Shown here piece after piece: positions 35,000 through 44,773 of a stretch of 64,000 bases of DNA. Positions within the stretch are counted from its first letter, which is position 1. Every line of letters starts with the position of its first letter. The DNA comes from Sambucus nigra (taxonomy: Eukaryota > Streptophyta > Magnoliopsida > Dipsacales > Adoxaceae): NCBI GenBank assembly GCA_949130495.1, contig OX422221.1:152873741-152937740 (forward strand), written 5' to 3'. The position numbers and the translations under genes are program-made. Below the pieces are notes generated by a model. It did no database searches and had not been told where the DNA came from. It saw nothing but the letters and a program-made list of their open reading frames with translations.

Positions 35000-35743
35000 C
35001 TATCCTAATAGTTGCTGAATTTTCTCTCTCAGTTCCCGCATCTCCGAAGGAGCCATGCGATATGGTGCTCTGGCAATCGGTCTCATCTCCGATGTTAGAT
35101 CAATCACGAACTCTATCTCCCTGCTAGGTGGTAACCCTGGTATCTCCTGAAAGACATCCTCAAAATCCCTCACCACAGGGATTGAGTCCAGAGAAATGAC
35201 AACCCCATGTGAGGTCTCCTCCTCAATATAATATAAATGAGTTTGCGATCCTCCCTCGGGAAGTGGCATTGCCACAAGGAATATCTCCTGCCCCGGGATG
35301 GAGAACACGATGGTCCTCTCGTAACAATCTACCATTGCCCTATTATGTGCCAACCAATCCATGCCTAGGATGACGTCATATCCCTCCATATCCAGCACTA
35401 GAAGGTCCGCCGCTAGACTCAATCTCCCGACCATAATGTCCACAACCTTACAAGTCGAGTGTATAAGGGACCCACTACCCATAGGTGACTCCACACACAT
35501 AAGATGAGTGTCTGCTGTTTCTAATAGGCCGGCTGCCCGTGCAAATCTAGAGGAAATAAACGAATGTGTCGCCCATGTGTCAAACAAAATATTTCCCTCA
35601 AGCCCATGAATAGGAAACATACCCACAACTGCCGGCGGTGCTGGTGGTGCCGGCTGAAATGGAATGTCACGGATGTTGAACACACGCCCGTACTGCATCT
35701 GCCCTGGCTGTGGGGCCTGTACTGCTGCTGGGGCTAATGGTGC
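35000..35743 (-). pseudogene. B protease with altered active site (D-T-W)
   Basis: MQYGRVFNIRDIPFQPAPPA leads into GMFPIHGLEGNILFDTWATH and SFISSRFARAAGLL. Retropepsins of this family need D-T/S-G at this site, and here the Gly codon GGG has become TGG (Trp). Copy A keeps D-T-G at the same place. The core DVILGMDWLAHNRAMVD is intact, followed by the linker to RT (PGLPPSREIEFVIDL). It is in frame with gag across one TAG stop at 35744-35746. Confidence 0.93.
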
Positions 35744-36907
35744 CTATTGCCCCTGTTGGGCACCTTGCTGTTGTGCCCGGTCTTGCTGTGGACAATTTCT
35801 GCTCTTGTGACCCTGCTGACCACAAGTGAAGCACTGACCCTGAAACTGTCTTTGTCCTTGGCCCTGTTGGCCCTGACGTTGGCCCTGTCGCCCTTGGCCT
35901 TCTTGTCCCCCATTTTGATTACCCTGGCCCTGTCGACCCTGAGGGACTGGTTGTTGAGGACCCTGCTGGCCCTGCCGGTCGAAGCAATACTTTTCGTGCT
36001 TAAACTTCTTGGCAGGGTTCCCCTGTCGGGAATCCTGCCCCAACTGACCCGCTGCCTGCTGCTGTGTTGCGCTGCTTCCACTACCTCCATCCACCTTGCC
36101 TGGTTGGCTAGGTTCACCCCTCTTACTTCCCTTAGTATGAAAATGGTGATCCTGATAGTGTAGTAGAGCGGCATTGACGACATCTGTATAGGTTACCAAT
36201 TCTGGATTGCCAATTAAATGATGTCTGATTCTCCAGGTTAGGCCCTCCATAAATTTGGACTTCTTCCTCTCCTCATTGCTCACCTCGTTTGGCACAAAAT
36301 TGGCCAAGCGGGTAAACTCTTCCTCATAGTCAGCAACTAAGCGATCACCCTGAACCACTTCACTGAACTTCTTTCTCGTTTCAGACTCTACTGCTGGAGG
36401 GAAATACTTGCGGTCAAACCGCACCCAAAATTTGGAAATAGTCAAAGTATCTCTCTCCTCGGTGGTGGTAACTGACTCCCACCACTGTAGGGCCTCTCCT
36501 GACAGACGGAAAGTGGCTAGCATATGTTCCTGTACTCCGGTGCACTCTAGCATACGTAAGTGGCACTGGATATTCTTCTTCCAGTTGCACGCTTCCACTA
36601 TATCAGTACTGCCCTGAAACTCAAGTGGGTGCCCCTTCTGAAATGTCTCCCTGACTCGTTGCCAAGTAGATGGTCCTGTCGGAACTTGCACTACCGGTGC
36701 CACAAGGGGAGGTACTTGGGGCTGAGGAAAGTGGGATGCCATTGCTCTCATCGCTGTCTCAACTGCCTGAGCCACTATCACTGCAACCTGAGTAGTGGAA
36801 ATTAGCTCGGGTGGGGGTGGTGGTATCGGTACCTGTGGCTCCTAATGAGCCTCCCTCACCTCCTCTCTGGCTTCAGCCCTCTCTGCTCTCAGTCTCCTTG
36901 GAGGCAT
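35744..36907 (-). pseudogene. B gag with CCHC zinc knuckle
   Basis: The natural start is probably ATG at 36907 (MPPRRLRAERAEAREEV), with an in-frame TAG near 36844. From there 345 codons are open from 36781. Gag-core words are WQRVRETFQKGHPLEFQGS, LRMLECTGVQEHMLATF, LSGEALQWWESV, FDRKYFPPAVE, YEEEFTRLANFVPNE and WRIRHHLIGN. A Q/G-rich tail with GQQGQ repeats precedes the CCHC knuckle CFTCGQQGHKSRNC. Gag would form the particle and package RNA. One upstream stop and one before protease are the only breaks seen, so this is the best-preserved gene in the window. Confidence 0.93.
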
Positions 36908-37079
36908 CTGAAATAAGATTCAATTTGTATAAGTACACAGTTTATACAAAATTTAAGAGCAGAAGTACGATAATGCAACAGAGGAAATTTTCAAACAACA
37001 ATCCTAATAGTAGGTCTCTATTACAACCAAACGTAACGTTGAATCGTAGTAAGCCGTACAGATCCTATGGACACTAGAA

Positions 37080-37097
37080 CCTGATGCTCTGATACCA
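37080..37097 (-). other. Primer-binding site of B (initiator-Met tRNA)
   Basis: The minus strand TGGTATCAGAGCATCAGG starts two bases inside the 5' LTR. TGGTATCAGAGC is complementary to the 3' end of plant initiator tRNA-Met. Confidence 0.93.
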
Positions 37098-37968
37098 TCT
37101 GTGACACCCCGCCTAATTAAACCTTGGGTGATCAAGCCTTATTTTAATATAAACAGGTTTCCTTAATGGTTCATTCTTAGCATCACTGTCGAACGCCCTT
37201 TTAAAAATTTTCTAACCACCTAAGCGATATTAAAACGGGTGCCAAATTTTTATCTTTCTTAAACAACAAATATTCCAAACCACACATTACCAAAACTAGA
37301 TATGAATACACAGTATGCAAAAGAAATCTGAAAGCAGTTAAAGCCTTCCCGTAAACCACGGCCCAAAAAGACAACTACAAATCCATAATTAGAATAAACT
37401 GTAATAGTAAAGGTGGAACGACATGTTCAACTAGGAATAATAAAACTGAGATCCTGTGGTAGAACTGAAAAAGAGGAAGCGTCTAAACGATCCCTGCAAC
37501 CTCCACACTGGCTGCAGCTCCCAAATCTCTGACATGAAATCAAGCTGGGTGTCCCTGTGGCTGGGCACCTAAAAGGTTTTTAAAATTTTACATAACAAGA
37601 GTTAGTACTCAAAACATTTGAAAATATTTTGCAAGCAGTTATCACAATTAAGTTATTGATTACACATATTAAGGTTTCGCACACTCCCTTGAACTTCCTC
37701 ACCTCTCTTACGTAATATGTAACTATCGAGGATACTTAGTCTACCTAGTTATACTTCCCGTAACTGTAGTTAACTCATTTTCTGTTCGTTGTCCTTATTC
37801 TTGTAATAATTTCATCATGCTATAAATTATTACTAAGACATTCACATATCATTTCATTGACTACTATTCTCAATTTGTAGATTATGTACATAGAAACATT
37901 TTATCCCACAACAATGTAATTAATATTAGTTACCTCTAATATATCCTTTTTATTACACACGAAGGACC

Positions 37969-38211
37969 CTTGGCTCGAAATAATTCATCGACTCCAAGTG
38001 AAAGTTGGTTCGGAATGATCCATCGACCCCAACTATCTACAAATATAAATATATACACATATTCTGGTTCGGGACTCTTTCATCGCGGCACCAGTTCAAA
38101 GTTTGGTTCGGCATTTACATCGACCCCAAATATATAATAACTTTATGTTAGTTCGGAATGTCACATCGACCCTAACATAATTAGTTTAGGTAATACTCTA
38201 TGAACCCAAAC
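37969..38211 (-). other. Array of six adjacent stem-loops in LTR (copy 2)
   Basis: The same six units as at 30351-30593. All stems are preserved; the differences from copy 1 that I noticed (for example CTCGGAAT to CTCGAAAT, and TTAATCG to TTCATCG) fall in the inner core or loop. Confidence 0.65.
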
Positions 38212-38658
38212 CTATTTATATAGATATAGTAGGTACACACGCGACCTAATAAATCATACCCGTACGTAATATATTTCACTTATATTCCCCGTACTTATTA
38301 ATTACAATTTCTTGCGTTTTTGTATTTATTCGAGTATTCGCATAACTCTAAGGGCCCTAGTTACCCCTCCCTTAATTCAGTAGTTAAGTTAATTTTAACC
38401 TACTGGTATTTTCTTTCCGGAATTAAGTCTCACTCTATCCGTAATTAAATTAACCATCTCAACCCACGGCTAAGTCAATCGTTCTTTCGTCATTCTATTT
38501 CTCCAACATTCCTACTTAAACATTAGTGGAGGAAGCTAATTGTACACCTACTGGAAATTTCAAAGTCCCCTCATAGGAAAAATATCATCTCTAAAGTTCC
38601 CATTAAGCAACGACAATTAAAGAAATTTATACACAAATTCTCTATAGTTCAGACAGGG

Positions 38659-38732
38659 TCGATCGATCGAAGGGAAATGGTCGATCGATCGACTGCTCCA
38701 TCGATCGGCATTCAAGGGTCGATCGATCGATC
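38659..38732 (-). other. TCGATCGATCGA palindrome array (copy 2)
   Basis: As at 31041-31114, with the third unit damaged (CCATCGATCGG at 38699-38709). Confidence 0.92.
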
Positions 38733-39871
38733 AAGCAGTGACGAACCCAGTTCATCTTCTTCCTATGGGTTTCACCATTTTTACATCTCTAACTTTCATG
38801 ATAAGCCATCATACTCACAACCAACAATTTCTAATCATTCCTACATGTTCTGGGATGATTACTAACGATTTAAAACAACAAAATCATTACAAAACTTGGC
38901 CAAATTCACTGAAAATCTCTCTAATATTCAAGAACCCTAAAAATGCATTTTTTATAGTTTTCATTCAATTCCAGATTTTCTTACGAATTTCTCATCAAGC
39001 TTTCTATGATATAAACATACTTGGTAATTTAAAAACGTCCTACATGCAAATCCTTATCAATAATGGATTATTAACAATTGTTTGTTCCCAAGAATATCAT
39101 AAAAATCATGTTCTTCCTAAGACTTAATCATGGGTATTATAACTCAATTATTTTGCAAATAACCACTTGCCTTATGATCTGTAGGGTCTGATTTCATGGT
39201 TGTTGCTGATGATTGATGATATTGATACTTCAATCCTCCCTCCCAACAATCTTTGTTATGAAATCTTCCTAAGATGATCCCTCCTTCCTTCTTTTGCCTT
39301 AGGAATTTGCCTCTCTCTCTCTTCTCTAATGGCTATGGTGTAACTCTAATTGCCTAAACCTAGCCACCACTCTTATAATCAGATTTAGGGCTTCAAAATT
39401 CGTAGGTCTTCTTTCCCATAATTATAAAGAGACCAAAATGCCCCCGAATGGTCCCGGTTTAGCCCGAAAATGACCCGGCACTCAACTAGTACCCCCGGGT
39501 ACATTATTTTGACTAATTTGACCCTTTCGGAATCAATCGTGGACTCTAAATTATCATTTGAGTCTCGTAAATATTTTTCTACTCTCATCCTTAATTTTGT
39601 CAAGATACTTCTGGTACGTCCATATAGTCACTAGACCGTACATATCAACATTGAAAATTTCTACTCACCTTTAGTAAATTTTCTATAACACATATTCATC
39701 TATATTAACATAATATCTATTTAAATTACTCTACTCACGTAATTTAAATAAAACGTATTTAATCACATTAAATTACTCTACTCACGTAATTTAAATAAAA
39801 CGTATTTAATTAAAGCATTAAATTACTCTACTCACGTAATTTAAAATTTAGCATAATTACGGGGTATTATA

Positions 39872-39876
39872 GTTAG
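39872..39876. repeat. Target-site duplication GTTAG (right of B)
   Basis: Identical to 29477-29481. Confidence 0.95.
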
Positions 39877-40090
39877 CTCATCAAGCTAATTTTAAAGAAG
39901 GTTGTAAGGATGTTAGTCTAAAAATTCATCAAATTTTCCATTTGAAAAAACCACTGAAGAGTAGTAGCCCCTAGCAGAGTCCTTATCAATTAAAAGAGGT
40001 CCAAACTATTGTCTTCTGGCAGAGGCCATATCAATTAAAAGATGTCTAAACTACAGTCTAGAAAGAGGAAATGACTTTATAGATGTGGAA
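39877..40090 (+). pseudogene. Old gypsy integrase end fragment (right of B)
   Basis: CKDVSLKIHQIFHLKKPLKS resembles the gypsy integrase tail (I-H-P-V-F-H-V-S-x-L-K-K) with two residues lost. It is collinear with the fragment at 29330-29481, but everything between RNase H and this tail is missing, so the old element was already deleted before B arrived. Confidence 0.5.
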
Positions 40091-40298
40091 TCAAGCTCCT
40101 CCATATTAAATATTTTGGATGACTTTAAAGATATAAGGAAGATTATCTATTTATCCAAAGTTATTGCAAGATTAGAATTAGATTAAATAGTTTAAGTTCT
40201 AAATTTTTTTCATAAAGACACTTTATTTTATTTGAATTCATATATTGCATACTGATTTCTTTGTGACATGACATATTGCAATTATCATTTTGTGACAG

Positions 40299-40458
40299 GT
40301 TTATGGTATCCCCAGTTGATGCTCCGATAAGGAAGTACGTGAGGTACTACAAGGACGTCGTGTTGGAGCTTAACAAAGCCCCAACTGCCGATCCAATGAT
40401 TGAGATTTGTATGCTTCCCATTGTTGATGGGATTTCTCTGCGCTGCAGTGTTACTTGA
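40299..40458 (+). pseudogene. Exon-like fragment, possibly captured host gene piece
   Basis: A T-rich stretch ending TTTTGTGACAG at 40298 resembles a splice acceptor. The following frame is open to the stop at 40456-40458: [15 protein letters not shown], then [20 protein letters not shown] and [14 protein letters not shown]. Composition and codon use look like coding sequence, unlike the A+T-rich surroundings. I do not recognise the protein. Helitrons often carry such gene fragments, and the context fits, but function cannot be stated. Confidence 0.45.
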
Positions 40459-43265
40459 TACCCCAATGTCCAATCAATTCTTAAAGGAAAATCTTGGCCA
40501 ACGGCCTAAAAAGAAGCCATTTTTTCCCTTCTCTTTTTCGTAAATATTTTCTTTTGTTTGTCATCTGTTTTATTATCTTACACGGGTAAAGAAACATATC
40601 AAGTATTTGATGATTTTGTTTGATTAATACATTCATATGTCCTGTGTTAGTCATATGAATAATACAATTTTTTAGCAGGGCATGTGTTATTAGACATATA
40701 ACTAATGTCACACAGTCATACACTTTTGATCTGTTATTAGACATATGACCAACATTTGAAAAAGGATTTGAGGAGCCTCAAATTAATGTAAAATCAAAAC
40801 ACATCACTTTAGATTTTATTTTGTTAGCTATTCAGAACCAATGCCCCAATATTGTGAATTCACATCTAAATTGAATGTTATTTTTGTCTTTTGATTCGAC
40901 TTATTGTGGTCCCCCATCTGTACTGCTTGGATCTGTGTAGGTCCATTCCTCGATAATTTTGCGGGTCTTGAACCTGGAGTGGGTCCCAGAAGTCTTATTA
41001 ATGCAGGTTCGTAGTAAATTTCACACAGTATGTATGCTAATTTACGGGTTTTTACTTACAGGTTGAGCATTTACACAATGTGTATGCTAATTTCATTTTT
41101 CTCTTAAAATATGGGTGTTTTGTTGTTAACGTAATCCGACATTGGTTGTGTTATAGGTGACATATAAACTTTGTATGTGCTATGGTTCATTTAATACGTA
41201 GCATAACGTTACGTGGCATGATATTAACACACCTTATATAGGCATAAATCGAGAGTGGGTGCGTTGTTAAAGTCTTAGTTTATTGAAATGTTACAGTAAT
41301 GCACTTATAACTTATTATTTTTTAAGAAACTATTTTTTTATACATTTATTTTATCCGTTGAAGATAACCATTGCGGTGCAGGCTTTGAATGTGCAAAAAA
41401 TACAATTTGAGGCCTATTTTGAACATTGTAGTTCAATGCGAGTGTCTATTTTGAACATTGGCAATGTTAAATATGGTACTAAAAGTTATTAAAATGACTT
41501 TAAAGTCAAAAGTTGATGGACCTAATACTTTCATTAGAGTATGGAGATTAAAGTAAATGGAATTTCATATATGTACTGCTTGAAAATCAGAATTTTGGAA
41601 ATCAAAGATTCAGTGGCAAGCGAAGATTGAGTGGGAATACTATTTGCTTTCTTTTTATTTATGAAGTTACATGTTTCACTTGAGATTGTAATTTAGACCA
41701 TAAAGTTGGCCCAAGACCAGTGTAAGATCAGTTTTGTATAACTTCCATGAATTTTAGGGCCCAGCTCAGTTTACTTAAATAGTTAGGTTTACAGAATCAA
41801 AACATACAGTGCTTACAAAGTTTAGACTAACTTAAATAGTTAGGTTTACAGAATCAAAATGTACAGTGATTAAAGCTTGCATAGGCCGCTAAGGCCCAAT
41901 CTACACAGGTTGCAATTTTTGGTGCTACAATTTTTTGTGAATATTAAAACTAGAGTTTGGTGCTACAACTTTTGGTGAATGATTAATATTAGATTTTTTT
42001 CTGTAGTTTCTTTGGATTGATAAGATTGTTAGTTTTCTAATGTATTTGGTTGTCGCTATCTTTCTTTGATTGTTAATTTGCTATTGTATTAACTATGGCC
42101 GTTCTCATTCAACTTTGGATTCAAATTTTGAATGAAGTTTGAATTCATTCCAATAATTACCATTCTTCGCCGGGGTTGACAAAGTCTTATTTATGGTCAT
42201 GCTCACGACATTTTTCATTCACAGTCCACCTAGAAAATAAGGAGGAAAAGTATACGAAAAATTAAAGATGATCATGGAGACGTTCATATGGATGAAAATG
42301 AAATTTCTCAATGCACGATTTACTATTTTAAGAATCCGTTCACACCAGTGGAGTCCCAAAAGGATGATCATCCTACATGAATTCAGCGTTGAAGAGGTAT
42401 TTCTTGCACTCTTAACACGGTTTATACTAAAGCTACATGTCTTAATGGAATGTATGCTCTTTTCATTCAATGACATTGGGATGCCTACGGGATAAAAAAT
42501 AAAATGACATACAGACTTGAATAGGTCATTTAGTGATTGGTAGCTGGTGTAGACTTGAACAGAGTGCTAACTTTGAGCAGAGCGCTAATGAATTCAGGTC
42601 CCATGTCGCTGCCTCCAACCCTTCCCCCATATATGCTTCCCACTCTACCAATTTGATGCTTCCTACTTCCATGCTACTGCCGTTCGGTCAACGTTATGAA
42701 GCATTGGGGTCTCCATTATTCACAATATCACACTAAATAAAAAGAGCTACATGTCTCCAACCCTTGCCAAATAACACATATAGCTGTGGATCTGACCACA
42801 TTAAATAAGATGATTCGTAGCACCTAGCTCAACCCCCCTTGGAACCACTGCCAGCCAGTTCTCTCTCTTGGATAGCACTGCCAGCCAGCCACTGCCAGGA
42901 AGCACCAAACAGTAGCATCCCTATGCTACTGTTTTATGCTACACTATGGGCTTCACGTGCTCCAAAGCTAAGAAAACTATTCAAAACAAAACACCACGTG
43001 ACATTTAACTTCTTTTAGTTTGAAACTATTTAATTCAAACTTTGGCTTTGGATTATAGTATTTTTTTTATTTTTTTTTTGAACTCCTTTGGTTTTGGAAT
43101 CTCAAATATCTGAGGTAAAATCAACTTAGATCTCTCAAGTAAACTCTCAAATTCTCTTCATTATTCATCCTCTAATGTTTACTATTTTATTTAATTTTAT
43201 TTCTCAGGTAATGATTTTGCAATTTGTGTATTCTTTTTTTATCCACTTCTTTTACTCGGTAGCAA
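40459..43265 (+). other. Helitron-like interior, no gene recognised
   Basis: T-rich intron-like sequence containing a 57-bp period duplication at 41773-41868. Open frames of up to 85 codons show no domain. Confidence 0.35.
41773..41868. repeat. 57-bp period tandem duplication
   Basis: ACTTAAATAGTTAGGTTTAC and the following 19 bases are repeated 57 bases later, with two changes (ACATACAG to ATGTACAG). Confidence 0.92.
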
Positions 43266-43383
43266 ATGGGGCTCAACGAAACAGATATCTTGGATGGTCT
43301 TGAGTGTGAGACCAAGTGTGTCCAAATAACGCCCAAACCAAGCCCTAGCAAGTATATGCCTCACACTAGGGCACATAACCAAG
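43266..43383 (+). pseudogene. Second exon-like fragment
   Basis: ATG at 43266 opens MGLNETDILDGLECETKCVQ followed by ITPKPSPSKYMPHTRAHNQ. The sequence then ends in AAG|GTATTT, a plausible splice donor. Not recognised. A further acceptor-like TTTTTTCAG lies near 43738, followed by a short Lys-rich frame. This could be another captured gene piece or a non-functional transcript unit of the Helitron-like element. Confidence 0.3.
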
Positions 43384-43888
43384 GTATTTCACTCCATGTG
43401 GTCTATTTTGTTGCTTTTGTGTTCTAAATCATGATTGGTCGACACTTGACATGTAGATACATCGCTTTTGGTATGGAAATGTTCTTGATAGGAAGCATTA
43501 TCCTTTGAAAATAAATCCCATAAGCTTTCAACAAAATATATGATTGTTTGTAATTAAACTTGACTTTTGTATTTATGAAGATGCACGTAAAAATGCATCA
43601 AAGGTACTGAAAATTGCTTAAACTACATAGATTTCTACTTCCTATCTTTGTTATATAGATACAATTTATGAGTAATTTTCTTGATGAGATTTTCATAATA
43701 TCGCACTAACATATTGTCTTTTCTATTTATTTTTTCAGTAAAATGCCAACAACTCGAAATTACAAAGGAGTGTCTACTATTAAGGCAGTGGAAAAAAAAG
43801 CTAAATCTGCGTAGTAATTTGGTTGTGGCGCAAAGTATAATTTGTGATGGATCAAGTCCTTTTGAACTGTTTATACGATGTCTGTTAT

Positions 43889-44185
43889 GACGTATGAGTC
43901 ACTATTTACACAAGACATATGAGTCACTATTTATTTCCTTACACACGACGTATGAGTCACTATTTATTTTGTTATCGAAGCGTTTTTTATACCTTAAACA
44001 GGTGGATAGTCCAATAAATAAAGGAAGCATTGTCCAATTTTACATAAATTATTAGGTTTTTCACCACATGTGGTTTATATGGAATGTTGTTAAATTAGTG
44101 GAGTAGGTTATAAAAAGTCCATGAGTGACTAATTTTTTGGTTATTGAAGTGTTTTTTATACCTTAAATAGGTGGATAATCCTATA
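43889..44185. repeat. Short direct repeats near the Helitron-like 3' end
   Basis: GACRTATGAGTCACTATTTA occurs three times (43889, 43914, 43947). A longer unit starting at 43972 (GAAGCGTTTTTTATACCTTA) recurs with changes at 44149. Confidence 0.85.
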
Positions 44186-44294
44186 AATGAAAAAAAATTG
44201 TCAATTGTTTTTTAAAATTTAACTTATTTGTATTGACATTAAATCGGATCGACGATTATTTTGTTGTGATTATGTTAGCTTTCCTGAATATCAT

Positions 44295-44321
44295 CGTGCC
44301 TTTAGGCACGGGATACCGTAG
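44295..44321 (+). terminator. Helitron-type 3' hairpin and end
   Basis: Stem CGTGCC/GGCACG with loop TTTA, then GGATACCGTAG and T. Such hairpins mark the 3' end of Helitron transposition. The last four element bases are GTAG where CTRR is expected. Confidence 0.55.
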
Positions 44322-44768
44322 TATATATATATATAGGTGTCCAGACACAGGGACGCCTGGATGATGTTTGCTTCGAGTCAGACGTTTGCTGCTGTAGTTG
44401 TGGATGCGAGCAGGATTATTGTAGACGCTTCTATCATTGACATCTAGATAGGAGGTATTATAGGCATATTAAGGCTGATGGCCCAACTGTACTAATTTAA
44501 TCTTCTACCGCCTTTTTGTGCTGCATTTAATTGGGTTGTATTATTTTGTACCGAGTACTCGGTTACTTCATTTCATTTCAGTTATAATTGTTTTATTTGA
44601 ATGGTTTGGTTAAAAATGTTAGTTAATTTAAAATTTGACGCCGGCCTAATAGGATATTAGTAATTAAATTGGTTTTCGATAGTGATGCTAAGAATGAACC
44701 ATATGAGACTCATGTTTTAATTTGATAAAGGAGTGATCGCTCGGTATTTTATTAGGCGGGTTGTCACA

Positions 44769-44773
44769 CTTTT
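44769..44773. repeat. Target-site duplication CTTTT (right)
   Basis: Identical to 23392-23396; it follows the solo LTR end TTGTCACA. Confidence 0.85.

Larger units (their letters stand above)
29482..39871 (-). mobile_element. Full-length Tekay/Del-like chromovirus B (10.4 kb)
   Basis: Two LTRs of 2773 and 2772 bp flank an internal region carrying, in minus-strand order, PBS, gag, protease, RT, RNase H, integrase, chromodomain and PPT. GTTAG flanks both ends. The LTRs look alike to within a few percent by eye, so insertion is fairly recent compared with the Tat element. The right-hand terminus reads TATTATA instead of TATTACA, one change in the otherwise invariant TG/CA end. Gag and pol were one frame (gag, protease and RT are still in phase). 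Stops, one frameshift and catalytic substitutions make it non-functional. It sits in an older gypsy fragment within the Helitron-like element. Confidence 0.97.
37100..39871 (-). repeat. 5' LTR of chromovirus B
   Basis: Nearly identical to 29482-32254, with scattered substitutions (mostly transitions) and small indels. The minus-strand start is TATAATACCCCG rather than TGTAATACCCCG. A TATA-like ATTATAAGAG is at about 39371-39380. Confidence 0.97.
26447..44321 (+). mobile_element. Helitron-like element, itself interrupted by chromovirus B
   Basis: The 3' end has a hairpin CGTGCC-TTTA-GGCACG (44295-44310) followed by GGATACCGTAG and then T, the layout of a Helitron end. The terminal motif would be CTRR but reads GTAG. 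The left end, in a TA run near 26447-26461, leads into AATAAAGTAGGAAACTT, typical of plant Helitron starts, but the initial TC is lost. The insertion splits a TA repeat in the solo LTR, consistent with A|T insertion without target duplication. No Rep/helicase is found, so it is non-autonomous. Excluding B it is about 7.5 kb. It carries gene-like fragments at 40299-40458 and 43266-43383 and a gypsy remnant. The exact 5' boundary is ambiguous within the TA run. Confidence 0.55.
23397..44768 (+). mobile_element. Solo LTR of a chromovirus-family element, split by a Helitron-like insertion
   Basis: The LTR starts TGTAATATCCCG at 23397, runs to about 26446, resumes at about 44322 and ends GGCGGGTTGTCACA at 44768. 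The five-base duplication CTTTT flanks it on both sides. Internal landmarks shared with the A, B and C LTRs include CTCGGGCTCTGACCCGTTTCT (26403-26423) and the CACAGGGACGCCT word near 44350. No internal gag-pol remains, so the element was reduced to a solo LTR of about 3.5 kb before or after insertion of the 17.9-kb intruder. Its sequence differs enough from A-D to be a separate family. Confidence 0.85.

Noticed and set aside
35734..36183. 149-codon minus frame and 138-codon + frame over the gag tail of B
   Set aside because: Shadows of the gag frame, caused by low-complexity CAG/CAA-rich sequence.
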